DNA from: Nostoc sp. NMS8
GTDB taxonomy: Bacteria; Cyanobacteriota; Cyanobacteriia; Cyanobacteriales; Nostocaceae
Reading direction: 5' to 3'
NCBI RefSeq assembly: GCF_017115045.1
Contig: NZ_JABXKK010000085.1
Span: 157,596 to 221,595 of the forward strand
Length of the DNA: 64,000 nucleotides
Shown: one piece after another, positions 26,946-36,209 of the stretch
How positions within the stretch are numbered: position 1 is the first letter of the stretch
How the letters are laid out: each line of letters starts with the position of its first letter
Notes under the pieces: generated by a model
Told to the model about the DNA's origin: nothing
The model's input: the letters and a program-made list of their open reading frames with translations, nothing else
Databases searched by the model: none
Made by a program: the position numbers and the translations under genes

Positions 26946-28160
26946 CTATGCAGTTACCACACTATTTAGATGGGAAAGTTGCGGAATTTCTGCCACAAGG
27001 GCTTTGCCAATTTCTAGAGAAGATGTGGCAGCCGGAGAAGGAGCATTGCAAACATGAATGGAGTTTTGACCAGAAACAATCAAAAAGTCGTCTACAAGCT
27101 TGCCATCGTTCATTAAGGCTTGAGCGCGAACACCTGCATGGGTGGGAACTAAGTCTTGTGCTTGAACTTCGGGAATTAGTTTTTGCAAACTTCTGGTGAA
27201 GGCTGCTTTGCTAAAGGAACGAATGATTTCTTGGATGCCTTCATCAGCGTGTTTGGCTGCTAACTTCCAAAAACCTGGATAGGTGATAACTTCCAGAAAA
27301 TCCCGTAAGTCAAAGTCGGTTTTTTTGTAACCTTCACGTTTGAGCGATAGAACTGCGTTTGGCCCTGCATGGACGCTACCATAAATCATTCGGGTGAAGT
27401 GGACACCTAAGAAGGGGAAATCTGGATTGGGTACTGGGTAAATTAGTGTTTTAACCAGATAGCGTTTTTCTGGGGTGAGTTCGTAGTATTCTCCTCGGAA
27501 TGGGACAATTTTGGCTTGGGGTTCAACTTGACCTAGTTTGGCGGTGCGATCGCTATGCAATCCAGTACAATTAATTACAAAGTGGGTTTCAAAGTTACCC
27601 TTGTTTGTTTGCAATACCTGATTTTTACCACTTGGAGAGATTTTCAGGACTTTTGTATTGAGGTGTAAATCCCCACCCTGCTGTTGAATTAGTTGGGCAT
27701 ATTTCAAACAAACTTGCTTGTAATTAACAATGCCAGTTGAGGATACCCGAATTCCACCTACACATCTTACGTGAGGTTCAATTTCCTTGACTTCTTCGGG
27801 GCTGATTCTCTGGACTTCTATGCCATTATCTAAGCCGCGTTTGTAGAGATTTTCTAAGCGTGGTAACTCTTGTTCTTCAGTTGCGACAATCACTTTCCCA
27901 CAAACTTCATGGTCAATTCCATGCTCTTGACAGAATTCTACCATTGAGCGAGAACCGTCACGACAAAATTTAGCTTTGAAACTTCCTGGTTTGTAGTAAA
28001 TACCAGAATGAATTACCCCGCTATTATTGCCTGTTTGGTGAAATGCCCATTGACTCTCTTTTTCTAGTACTAAAATCCGGGCATTGGGATAGCGTTTTCC
28101 TAAAGCCAACGCTGTCGAGAGTCCAACTATTCCCCCACCGATAATCGCAAAATCATACAT
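26946..28160 (-). CDS. lhgO: L-2-hydroxyglutarate oxidase-like FAD enzyme
   Basis: This 404-residue DAO-family flavoprotein has the FAD motif YDFAIIGGGIVGLSTALAL at its N-terminus and NNSGVIHSGIYYKPGS, the LhgO hallmark. Later blocks are GIVNYKQVC, INCTGLHSDR and THAGVRAQAL. The family oxidises L-2-hydroxyglutarate to 2-oxoglutarate. Its place within the polysaccharide island is not explained by that reaction. It might recycle 2-oxoglutarate for the PhyH-like dioxygenase, or oxidise a sugar acid instead. Length is normal. The symbol rests on family resemblance only. Confidence 0.78.
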   Translation of the reverse strand: MYDFAIIGGGIVGLSTALALGKRYPNARILVLEKESQWAFHQTGNNSGVIHSGIYYKPGSFKAKFCRDGSRSMVEFCQEHGIDHEVCGKVIVATEEQELPRLENLYKRGLDNGIEVQRISPEEVKEIEPHVRCVGGIRVSSTGIVNYKQVCLKYAQLIQQQGGDLHLNTKVLKISPSGKNQVLQTNKGNFETHFVINCTGLHSDRTAKLGQVEPQAKIVPFRGEYYELTPEKRYLVKTLIYPVPNPDFPFLGVHFTRMIYGSVHAGPNAVLSLKREGYKKTDFDLRDFLEVITYPGFWKLAAKHADEGIQEIIRSFSKAAFTRSLQKLIPEVQAQDLVPTHAGVRAQALMNDGKLVDDFLIVSGQNSIHVCNAPSPAATSSLEIGKALVAEIPQLSHLNSVVTA

Positions 28161-28311
28161 TAGTATTATCGCACTTCAAATTACAGTAAATACATAAAGT
28201 TATTTGGGATTGGGTACTGGGTAATGGGTAAGAAAATATGAGTAAGATTAGGTTTGGATGTGAATCTTCATTCAAATCTTCCCAATCCCTAGTCCCCAGT
28301 CCCCAGTCTCC

Positions 28312-29085
28312 TTACCATACCTTCCAAGGAGCCTGATTGTTTTTCCACAGCCCTTCGAGATAGTTTTTATCGCGTAAGGTGTCCATTGGTTGCCAAAATC
28401 CATCATGTCTGAAAGCAGATAGCTGTTCCATATCAGCTAGCTTTTCTAATGGCTCTTGCTCCCATACTGTAGAGTCATCAGCAATTAAGTTGATTACTTC
28501 TGGTTCTAACACAAAATAACCGCCATTAATCCAAGCTCCATCACCTTCAGGCTTTTCCCGAAAGCTGGTGATTTTGGTTTGCTCATATCCTAAAGAAATA
28601 GCACCAAAACGTCCGGCTGGTTGAACGGCTGTGAGTGTTCCTAAGCTCTTTTGCTGTTTGTGAAAGTTAACTAGCTCTGTGATATTAATATTACTTACAC
28701 CATCACCATAAGTAAAGCAAAAAGTCTCATTACCAAGATGCTCGCTGATTCGCTTTAAGCGTCCGCCTGTCATGGTATTATCACCCGTATTTACTAAGGT
28801 GACGCGCCAGGGTTCCGCATAACCAGAATGCACATTCATCTGGTTAAAGCGCATGTCAAAAGTAACATCTGACATGTGTAAAAAGTAGTTAGCAAAATAC
28901 TCTTTAATGATGTAACCTTTGTAACCACAACAAATAATGAAGTCATTAATGCCGTGGGCTGAGTAAGTTTTCATGATGTGCCAGAGAATTGGCTTACCAC
29001 CAATTTCAACCATCGGCTTAGGTCTGATACTAGTTTCTTCACTGAGGCGTGTACCAAGACCTCCAGCCAAAATCACCGCTTTCAT
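28312..29085 (-). CDS. rfbF: glucose-1-phosphate cytidylyltransferase
   Basis: This 257-residue nucleotidyltransferase begins MKAVILAGGLGTRLSEETS and keeps RPKPMVEIGGKPILWHIM, FCFTYGDGVSNINI (metal-binding Asp) and FREKPEGDGAWINGGYFVLE. It makes CDP-glucose from CTP and glucose-1-phosphate, the entry point to CDP-deoxy-sugars. I place the start at 29085 because GAGG lies seven bases before it and the upstream 16 codons do not resemble the family. It is the first gene of the island in transcription order and 152 bp upstream of the LhgO-like gene. No CDP-glucose 4,6-dehydratase gene is obvious in the window. Confidence 0.9.
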   Translation of the reverse strand: MKAVILAGGLGTRLSEETSIRPKPMVEIGGKPILWHIMKTYSAHGINDFIICCGYKGYIIKEYFANYFLHMSDVTFDMRFNQMNVHSGYAEPWRVTLVNTGDNTMTGGRLKRISEHLGNETFCFTYGDGVSNINITELVNFHKQQKSLGTLTAVQPAGRFGAISLGYEQTKITSFREKPEGDGAWINGGYFVLEPEVINLIADDSTVWEQEPLEKLADMEQLSAFRHDGFWQPMDTLRDKNYLEGLWKNNQAPWKVW

Positions 29086-29478
29086 GCAATTACCTCGGAG
29101 ATTTGTAGGGATATAATTATTTGACCGTGCCAATTTCAGATTTTGGATTTTGGATTAAAAGAGTTTTTTGGTACATACCCTGCTCTGAAAGTGGGTGTAA
29201 TAAATCTACTCTTACGCTCGTGACGTTCAATGACTAATCCCAAACCACAAACCTAAAATCTAAAATTGGTTAACTTTATCGATATGAAGAGGATGCACTT
29301 AGATGGAGGAAAATTGATTTCTGATTTCTTTTTCTCCGTCAATAATCTAACTGTAATTTTCGGCAAAATTATAAAGGAAATATAAATTAAAATCTTTTCT
29401 ATATAAAAGCTGTATGAATATCTATAAACATGAAAAGAAATTACTTAATTAATTGAATAAAAATATCACCAATAAAAT

Positions 29479-29605
29479 AACGTGAGTTCGATGAACCTTT
29501 CCCTCCCAGCCTCCGTTCCCGAAACGGAAGGAGCATTTTTGCTCCCCTCTCCGTGTCGGAGAGGGGCTGGGGGAGAGGTCAAATAAGACTTGTCGAACTC
29601 ACGTT
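29479..29605. mobile_element. 127-bp MITE-like element
   Basis: Perfect 13-bp inverted ends AACGTGAGTTCGA (29479-29491) and TCGAACTCACGTT (29593-29605) enclose two G/C-rich hairpins and a GGGGGAGAGGTC block related to repeat family B. It encodes nothing. It takes up part of the 612-bp gap between the rfbF start and the kinase gene; the rest of that gap is AT-rich and shows no gene. Confidence 0.65.
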
Positions 29606-29697
29606 AAAATAACTAGGATTAGCACCAGCTAACCCTAGTCAGGCTTGATTTTTTCAATCAAAACCACAAATATGCAGGTAACAAAAACTACTTGTTT

Positions 29698-31863
29698 CTA
29701 GTTAGTTTTTTCCTCATTATTTGCTCCTTGGAATAAAGGATCGCATTTATTTTCTACGACTACGCATAAGTTACTGAGTGCTTGCTGATAGTTATCCATG
29801 TCATTTTGCTCAAGAAAGATTTTGGCAGATGCCTGTATATCTTCAACGGCTTTCGTCTGGTTTTTGTTAGATTCACTACCGCCATATTGTGCCAGTTCGT
29901 AGCGAACCATACCTCGTTTGAGATATGCTTTTGCTAGTTTGGGGCTGAGGATTAATGCTTGGTTAAAGTCAGCGATCGCTTGATGATATTCTTGCTCATA
30001 GTTGGTGCTATATTGAGCAACTTGATAGTAGACAGCACCCCGCTGAAAGTAAGCTTCAGCTTTGGATAGATTAAGTTTGATGGCGTGAGTAAAATCTCCG
30101 ATCGCTTTTCTGTAAACCTGTTGAGATTCACCGCTATATTTAGCCATTTGGGCGCGGACAATTCCCCGTCTGATATAAGCTTCGATTTCATTCTGATCCA
30201 GCCCAATAGCCTGATTATAGTCAGCGATCGCTAGTTTATACTCTTGATCGGGATCATTACTATATTCGGCGAGCATATAGCGGGCATTGCCCCGATTTAC
30301 CAGAGCTTTGATTTGATTGGGATTGATTTGGAGAGCTTGGCTATAATCTGTAACTGCTCCTTCATAGTCTTTCAGGTTATATCGAGCATTACCGCGATTT
30401 ACAATTGCTCTGGCATGTGTAGGTTCTTGTTCAATCGCTTCGGTAAAGCTGACAATTGCTTTGTCATAGTCTCGCTCTTTGTAAGCAATATAACCTTGCT
30501 TATAGGAATCAGCAAAGCTAAGTTTATTATTTGGCTTGAGAGAATTGATGGTTTGTTGGGTGTAGGCATTTTGGGAAACCAACGGCTGAGTAAATTTAAT
30601 CATTAAGTCCGCATATCCCAATAAACCAAAACCCAGCAAGCAGAAAACAACCGGATACAATTTTGACTTCTTGGAAGGTTTATAAGGTGAACCGCTAGGG
30701 GTAATTATTGGCTGCCAGTAATTTAGCTGTGGTGACATCCCACGCTGCGGAAAATGCGGTGTCTGATTGTAGCGCTTTCTTGGCTTGATTCGCGGTTGGA
30801 GATGTTCTTTAGCTTCTATAGCCCGATGTGATGGAAAGGGGTCGCGTCCACCTAAGCGCACGGTACGCTCACACCACGGACAGCTACGCATGTGGTTGTT
30901 GTAACGATGCTGAGGATTTGTCGTGCAGGTAATTAGGGAATCTTCGGCTTCAGCGATGGCTGAGAGCCAAGTTTGGGCACTGGGGCGCAGTTGGGGGTTG
31001 TTGTGACCCTCTTCAAAACAACGGATAAATAGCTCTTGTAAGCTGGGATGGAGAATTTCCCAAGGGGGTGCAATGGGTGTTGGCAGGTAAGGTACGTAAC
31101 GCTTTTCGCTGTAAGTGAAATGACCCGATGCAATGCGTGCTTCATAAGGTGGTGGCTCAATCGCGCCTTGAAATATCCCCGAAAATGGGTGAGTGCCTTC
31201 CATTAAGAGTTGAAAGACTAGCACCGATAATCCAAATAAATCGTGAGAGATTTCGCGATCGTGTTGGGCAAAAGTTTTATTCTGTAGTTCTGGTGGAGTA
31301 AACTCTGGTTTACCCACCGGACAGCGATAAACAACATTGTTGTTTGGGTCTGGTACTTGGAAAGAGTCTGTGTCTATCAAAGTCACCAATGCGGTGTCAC
31401 TGACGAGAATATTGGACTCGTTCACATCACCAATACAATATCCACTAGCGTGCAAAGCTGCAAAAGCTGCTGCTAGGTTACGCGCCGTGCGGAGCAGGTA
31501 CTGATAGTTGAATAGGGGGCAGTGTTGGCGACGGGTTCTGGGGTTGTAAAAGTCGATGATTGGACGCATCCCTTGAATGCGTGGCATTAAAAACCCCAAA
31601 ATGCTATTTTTGCCATCTGCCGCCCGTAATAAATCCTCTGGCCAAGCGATAGAGATATGCCCCAAACTAGCCGTTGGGTTTTCTGGGGGGTTGGCTAGCA
31701 TCGCCTGGAGTTTATCAGCATGGGCAGTGGTTGGCTTGTGGTAAATCTTCGCCACCAAGTTGTTATCGGATGGCACTGTGTAAACACAAGCTTCACCGCC
31801 ACGCCCCAAACTGACATTGAGGCTGAGGATTTCTTTTCTAGGGGAACAACGTAGTACCTGCAT
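29698..31863 (-). CDS. kinase-like protein with zinc knuckle, TM span and TPRs
   Basis: This 721-residue protein starts with a divergent Ser/Thr kinase domain: glycine-loop LGRGGEACVY (19-28), Lys39, catalytic loop IGDVNESNILV with Asp146 and Asn151, and IDTDSF with Asp164/166 replacing DFG. A CPWC-containing zinc-knuckle-like stretch (about 330-345), a membrane span (VVFCLLGFGLLGYADLM) and several TPR repeats (about 460-690, for example DKAIVSFTEAIEQEPTHARA) follow. It lies directly downstream of PP2C and vWA genes. That set is the TerY-P triad described for Ter-linked stress systems. Substrates unknown. Confidence 0.82.
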   Translation of the reverse strand: MQVLRCSPRKEILSLNVSLGRGGEACVYTVPSDNNLVAKIYHKPTTAHADKLQAMLANPPENPTASLGHISIAWPEDLLRAADGKNSILGFLMPRIQGMRPIIDFYNPRTRRQHCPLFNYQYLLRTARNLAAAFAALHASGYCIGDVNESNILVSDTALVTLIDTDSFQVPDPNNNVVYRCPVGKPEFTPPELQNKTFAQHDREISHDLFGLSVLVFQLLMEGTHPFSGIFQGAIEPPPYEARIASGHFTYSEKRYVPYLPTPIAPPWEILHPSLQELFIRCFEEGHNNPQLRPSAQTWLSAIAEAEDSLITCTTNPQHRYNNHMRSCPWCERTVRLGGRDPFPSHRAIEAKEHLQPRIKPRKRYNQTPHFPQRGMSPQLNYWQPIITPSGSPYKPSKKSKLYPVVFCLLGFGLLGYADLMIKFTQPLVSQNAYTQQTINSLKPNNKLSFADSYKQGYIAYKERDYDKAIVSFTEAIEQEPTHARAIVNRGNARYNLKDYEGAVTDYSQALQINPNQIKALVNRGNARYMLAEYSNDPDQEYKLAIADYNQAIGLDQNEIEAYIRRGIVRAQMAKYSGESQQVYRKAIGDFTHAIKLNLSKAEAYFQRGAVYYQVAQYSTNYEQEYHQAIADFNQALILSPKLAKAYLKRGMVRYELAQYGGSESNKNQTKAVEDIQASAKIFLEQNDMDNYQQALSNLCVVVENKCDPLFQGANNEEKTN

Positions 31864-31919
31864 AATGAAATTACCGCTAACGGGAGTTATTTAAGATGAG
31901 AAACCTGTAAATTTATTGC

Positions 31920-32702
31920 TTATAAGTCGTTGAATGCGGCTATAATGAGTGTCAAATCATCGTCGGTGCGTTGCGTAATCCGCTCTGAGCGTAAAAATTT
32001 TACCAATTGCTCTTTAGCTAATATCTTATCCTCGGTATTGGCGACAAATTCAAATAGGGGAAAAAAGAATGGTTTGTGAGGCTCGCCAACAACCATATTC
32101 AAAGCCAACATTTGTAGTCCGTCGGTGATGATACCAACATTTACTATGTCTGTGCGCCATAATCTCATCTGCGCTGTATCTAAGGCATTGGGCGATGTTA
32201 AAAAAGTGGTTTGGTTGATATATTCACCGCTATCAGGCATAGTCAGTGCCAACAGATTGCCCAGACGATCTTTTGCCACTGCCAAACCATCACCTATCTG
32301 AGCCACAGCGACAACTTCTGGTGTGGCAATCGTCATAATTAAGGTAGTTGCTAAATCTTGAGGCTGTTTGTCTGAAGTAGCTGCCTCAGCTTCTACAGCT
32401 TTTCTAGCAGCTAGTATGGCATCATTTAAAAGCGATCGCACGTAGACATCATCACTCAAACTTTTTCGGTTCAGCCCAATGGTTGAAATGTTTTCTATTG
32501 CTGTCTCCACAGCAATCATTGCTCCCACTTTTCCCAGGCTAGCAGAACCCGCGCCATCTGCTGCCGCCGCCACTAAAACGTTATCTGACAATATCTGCCA
32601 ATGATGAGCATCCTGACATAATTGATTGTTTTTTAAGTGACTTGTACCACATACAGATGCAGCCACAATCCGCCATTGAGTAATCTGTTTTGATATGTTC
32701 AT
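31920..32702 (-). CDS. PP2C-family protein phosphatase
   Basis: The phosphatase has about 260 residues. AAAADGAGSASLGKVGA carries the metal-binding Asp-Gly of PP2C, and DDDLTLIIAAF near the C-terminus is the last metal-binding motif. TLIMTIATPEVVAVAQIGDG is the core strand pair. It likely removes phosphate placed by the kinase-like partner encoded 56 bp downstream. I prefer the ATG at 32702; an alternative TTG at 32738 adds 12 residues. It is 49 bp downstream of the vWA gene, so the three genes form one operon. Confidence 0.84.
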   Translation of the reverse strand: MNISKQITQWRIVAASVCGTSHLKNNQLCQDAHHWQILSDNVLVAAAADGAGSASLGKVGAMIAVETAIENISTIGLNRKSLSDDVYVRSLLNDAILAARKAVEAEAATSDKQPQDLATTLIMTIATPEVVAVAQIGDGLAVAKDRLGNLLALTMPDSGEYINQTTFLTSPNALDTAQMRLWRTDIVNVGIITDGLQMLALNMVVGEPHKPFFFPLFEFVANTEDKILAKEQLVKFLRSERITQRTDDDLTLIIAAFNDL

Positions 32703-32751
32703 AGATTTTTTTCCAGCAGCAGGCTGTGTAAACACCAAGCTGCAATTTTAA

Positions 32752-33426
32752 TTAAACAGTCCCCCAACCAATCGGCGGTAGTGCTACCTGTTCGTCTACC
32801 TGGGAATGAGAAACAGCTGACATACTAGTTGACAGCCAGACAAACATCTCGATAAAGTTCAGCCCTTTTAGCTTCAGGGGAGTACGTACAGCTATTTGAT
32901 TTAAACGGGTCATATTCGCATTTTCTACACCTACCGTAAAAAATGCTACGCGCTTATTCGCTTCATCTCCCTGTAGGCGCTGGGATGCCTGCTCTACAAT
33001 CTGTTCTAACTCGCCTTGCGGTTCTCCATCGGTAATCATAAATACCCAAGGACGATAGTAAGCAATGCCATTGGCACGATACTGAGATTTCCGCTCTTGA
33101 ATGATGTCCAAAGCTTTATGAATTCCCGCACCCATTGTAGTCAAGCCCTGTGCTGTCAAAATAGGCGGATTGAATTGATCGGCAGTCACAAAGTCTTGTA
33201 CTACATTGATATTACTATCAAAAGTCACGATCGCCACTTCTACCCGTCTTGCAGCTAAGGAATTTTTGACTAATTCATCCTTTAAGCTGAGTAAACCTTG
33301 ATTTAAAGCCTCAATTGGATCTCCTTGCATCGACCCAGATGTGTCTAATAGAAGTACACAAGGACAACGTGGTTCTGGGTTCTCAGCAAATTCTACTACT
33401 TCATCAAGTCTTAATGTATCATGCAT
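32752..33426 (-). CDS. TerY-like von Willebrand A domain protein
   Basis: This is a single vWA domain with a complete MIDAS: LLLDTSGSMQG (DxSxS), the Thr in LTTMGAGIHKAL and the Asp in VFMITDGEPQGE. It resembles TerY proteins, which bind metal and scaffold partners in tellurite/stress gene sets. The adjacent PP2C and kinase genes complete the triad. I use the ATG at 33426; a TTG at 33453 would add nine residues. It has no C-terminal Cys-rich extension, unlike some TerY proteins. Cytoplasmic; the partner is likely the kinase. Confidence 0.82.
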   Translation of the reverse strand: MHDTLRLDEVVEFAENPEPRCPCVLLLDTSGSMQGDPIEALNQGLLSLKDELVKNSLAARRVEVAIVTFDSNINVVQDFVTADQFNPPILTAQGLTTMGAGIHKALDIIQERKSQYRANGIAYYRPWVFMITDGEPQGELEQIVEQASQRLQGDEANKRVAFFTVGVENANMTRLNQIAVRTPLKLKGLNFIEMFVWLSTSMSAVSHSQVDEQVALPPIGWGTV

Positions 33427-33453
33427 AACTTTTTGTGTTATGTTAAAGTTCAA

Positions 33454-34171
33454 AGCTTTATTTCCCTTTGCTCGAGAGTATGTAATTTCAGCCAGCCGCT
33501 TTAGCGACTATAGAATGTATCTAGTGGTAGATGCTCTAATCTTTATTAAACAAATTATTTTCATGAAGTTCTCTATATATTTAAGAAGAACTTGAGTACA
33601 TTTTAGTTTAGCAAAAAATAGTTTATCAAAATTTAGCATTACCTGTTGTAATGTATCTACCAAAAATTTATATGCCTTAAACCTACAGTACAATAAATAC
33701 GTAAACTTTTCTAGATAACTTTTTAAAGATTTTATGTAGAAGAACTGTTCCTTAAGATAAAAGTAATTAACCATAATTAAGATCGTTAACTCTAGAAGTA
33801 TACCAGTGTAACGGCGCTAACTTGGAATCAAATTTGCTTGGTTTTCTGAGTAGGCATAAATAAACGTCATTATTTAAGGTCTTCACCCAAGACTCGTCAG
33901 TAGTCAGTAAAGGTTAGAAGCAGCTAACATCGACTGTTAGTCTAGCCATGATAATTATTTACTTTTATTCATACCCACTAATTGTTTTTTGAGATAAATT
34001 AAGTATGACGTGTCAAATGTAACAAATCGGTTATAAAACTTATAGTTTTGAAAATATATACATATTTTCAAAAAAATAATTTGTGCGTAGAGAAATATTA
34101 CAAAGAAGAAAATACTTCATAAACTGATATTTTTAATCTACAAATGTTCGATTATTGATTCCGCAAAAAAC
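33454..34171. other. 718-bp intergenic region, no gene seen
   Basis: A divergent spacer lies between the vWA operon (minus) and the PatA-family regulator (plus). It is very AT-rich. The stop-free stretches in it have low-complexity, protein-unlike composition. Promoters for both directions must lie here, but I cannot place them. Confidence 0.5.
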
Positions 34172-34180
34172 TTGAAAAAT

Positions 34181-35566
34181 ATGAATAACTCAGGCGCATT
34201 CACCCAACTACGTCCTCTCAGTTTGTTAAGACAGTTATCCAATTGCTCCGACAGTACTTGTTTACAAGCATTGAGTAACTCAGTTTCTTGGTCAATTTAC
34301 TTAGAACAGGGCAAAATAACCTACGCTACTCATTCAGTAGAACCCTTTGATAGACTAGAACGCCATTTACGTCGCCTCAGCTACCAAATTCCACTCCTTA
34401 GCAGTGAAGTTCGTGTTCAAGTCAGGCTGATGTTTGAACCTGATGTACACAGTCAGTTAATCGAAGATGACAGCAATTCGAGAAACTATCCTCCTGAGTA
34501 TCAAGCTATATCTTGGCTTGTTAGTCAACAACATCTACATTCTACGCAAGCAGCAGTGCTGGTTCAAGAATTAGTTAAAGAAGTGATTGAATCATTTTTG
34601 CTAATCAAAGAAGGTAGTTATGAATTAGCAGAACCACTTAGTAGAATGACAAAAATTTGCAGGCTAGATATAGAAAAGATTCTAGATCGTTGCCAATTGA
34701 GATTACAGAATTGGCAAGCTTTTGTTCCCCAAATTTCTTCTCCATATCAACGTCCATACCTGTTGATTAAGAGTAAACTTGATAACCAAAATTTACCCAA
34801 ACTTCAGCCAGATTTAACTACTTGGATGAAGGGTTTTAGCCTGTGTCATCTGGCTGCAATTTTGAATCAAGATGAAATCCAACTAGCTCGCAATTTATAC
34901 CCTTACATCCTTCAGGGTGCAATTATCTTACATGAACCCGATCCACCTTATGATAGATTACCAAAGATTTTTGAGGAGCAATCGCTTTTCTCAAAATTCA
35001 TTTCAGGGTTAGTTGATACCGAACAAGAACTAAGTACCACTTTCAATTCTTATCCAAATATTCCTGAAGAGAAAATAGTTCCTGTTCAGCGATTACTACA
35101 GATTTCGACTCCTCCAAAAGAAAACTTTCAGCAACCAACAATATCAAATAACATAAATCCTGCTTCCCAAAGAGTAACGGCTGCTACTGTCACAGCAAAA
35201 AAAGCCCATAAAATCGTTTCTGTAGATGATAGCCCGACAATTCTTAAAGAAATTAGCTATTTCTTAGAAAACGAAAATTTTTCTGTAGTGACTATCAACG
35301 ACCCAATAAAAGCAGTTTTGTCAATTATAAGGCATAAACCAGACTTAATTTTGCTGGATTTAAACATGCTAGGAATCGATGGTTATGAGTTGTGTCGGAT
35401 TATACGAAATAATTCAATCTTTCAGAAAACTCCTATCATCTTTGTCACTGGTAATAAAGGAATTGTAGATAAAGTAAAAGCGAAACTAGTCGGGGCATCT
35501 GGATATCTGACGAAACCGTTTACCCGCGCCGAATTACTAAAAATAGTTTTCATGCATTTGGCTTAA
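34181..35566 (+). CDS. PatA-family response regulator
   Basis: This protein of about 461 residues has an N-terminal PATAN-type domain (LRPLSLLRQLSNCSDSTCLQ, VSWSIYLEQGKITYA) and a middle alpha-helical region. It ends in a receiver domain with VSVDDSP, phospho-acceptor Asp in LILLDLNM, Thr in FVTGN and Lys in LTKPF. PatA in Anabaena influences heterocyst pattern, and PixG-type relatives sit in phototaxis operons. The start is probably the ATG at 34181; a TTG nine bases earlier is also in frame. A CheY-like gene follows 47 bp later, as in PixG-PixH pairs, but no CheW/MCP/CheA genes follow. Confidence 0.85.
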   Translation: MNNSGAFTQLRPLSLLRQLSNCSDSTCLQALSNSVSWSIYLEQGKITYATHSVEPFDRLERHLRRLSYQIPLLSSEVRVQVRLMFEPDVHSQLIEDDSNSRNYPPEYQAISWLVSQQHLHSTQAAVLVQELVKEVIESFLLIKEGSYELAEPLSRMTKICRLDIEKILDRCQLRLQNWQAFVPQISSPYQRPYLLIKSKLDNQNLPKLQPDLTTWMKGFSLCHLAAILNQDEIQLARNLYPYILQGAIILHEPDPPYDRLPKIFEEQSLFSKFISGLVDTEQELSTTFNSYPNIPEEKIVPVQRLLQISTPPKENFQQPTISNNINPASQRVTAATVTAKKAHKIVSVDDSPTILKEISYFLENENFSVVTINDPIKAVLSIIRHKPDLILLDLNMLGIDGYELCRIIRNNSIFQKTPIIFVTGNKGIVDKVKAKLVGASGYLTKPFTRAELLKIVFMHLA

Positions 35567-35613
35567 ATTAGCAGTAAAATATAACGACTTTAAGCTAGTG
35601 AGTATAATTTAAT

Positions 35614-35976
35614 ATAGCTACGGTTTTAGTTGTCGAAGATGCTCCTTCTCAGTTGGAGTTAATCAATAGTTTTTTAAGAGACAGTGGACACATGGTAATT
35701 AAAGCTTATGATGCTAAAGATGGGATGAGTAAGGCAATAAATCACCAGCCAGATGCAATTATTACTGATGTGGTCATCCCAGAAATTAGCGGTTTTGAAT
35801 TCTGCCGTCAACTGAAAAAAAATCCAGTGACTCAAAAAGTACCCATTATTATTTGTAGTTCTAAAAATCAGCCGATTGACCGGATTTGGGGAATGAGGCA
35901 AGGTGCAAACGTTTATTTAACTAAGCCTTTTACGAAACAGCAATTAATAAGTGCGCTCAAATCTCTTGTAGAGTGA
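35614..35976 (+). CDS. CheY-like receiver protein lacking a normal start codon
   Basis: A single receiver domain of about 120 residues carries IITDVVIPE (phospho-acceptor Asp), a Ser/Thr position in IICSSKNQ, and TKPF with the conserved Lys. The first strand reads ATVLVVEDAPSQLELINSF, which needs a start just before GCT-ACG. The codon there is ATA (35614), a stop (TAA) lies nine bases upstream, and no ATG/GTG/TTG fits. The first usable start, the TTG at 35653, would delete strand one and the acidic pocket. Either ATA is used, or the gene lost its start. PixH-like by position. Confidence 0.62.
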   Translation: MATVLVVEDAPSQLELINSFLRDSGHMVIKAYDAKDGMSKAINHQPDAIITDVVIPEISGFEFCRQLKKNPVTQKVPIIICSSKNQPIDRIWGMRQGANVYLTKPFTKQQLISALKSLVE

Positions 35977-36008
35977 GAGAGGTAATTCGTAATTAAAAGA
36001 GTCAGTAC

Positions 36009-36209
36009 ATGGCTACTAATCTAGAAATTGACGAAAACTTAATTAAGGAAGCTCTCGAACTTGGTGGTCATCCAACTAAAGATGCTGTTGTAGAAGAGGC
36101 ATTACGAGAGTATGTGCAACGTCGAAAGCAACTGAAAATCCTGGAGCTATTTGGTACGATTGAATACGACAATGATTATGACTACAAGCAACAGCGTCAG
36201 AGTCGATGA
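36009..36209 (+). CDS. vapB: VapB-type antitoxin
   Basis: A 66-residue protein opens with MATNLEIDENLIKEALEL and continues with KDAVVEEALREYVQRRKQLKI, the ribbon-helix-helix-like pattern of VapB antitoxins of the DUF2191 type. The C-terminus (GTIEYDNDYDYK) should wrap the toxin active site. The gene overlaps the PIN-domain toxin gene by four bases (ATGA), the usual toxin-antitoxin arrangement. Such pairs usually repress their own promoter, which would lie in the 32 bp before the start or further upstream. Confidence 0.88.
   Translation: MATNLEIDENLIKEALELGGHPTKDAVVEEALREYVQRRKQLKILELFGTIEYDNDYDYKQQRQSR

Noticed and set aside
29698..33453. Full tellurite-resistance operon
   Set aside because: No TerB, TerC, TerD or TerZ genes are present; only the vWA-phosphatase-kinase triad is supported.
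33508..33774. 88-codon minus-strand open frame in the vWA-PatA spacer
   Set aside because: Composition is Phe/Leu/Lys/Tyr-rich as expected of random AT-rich DNA; no ribosome site or recognisable motif.
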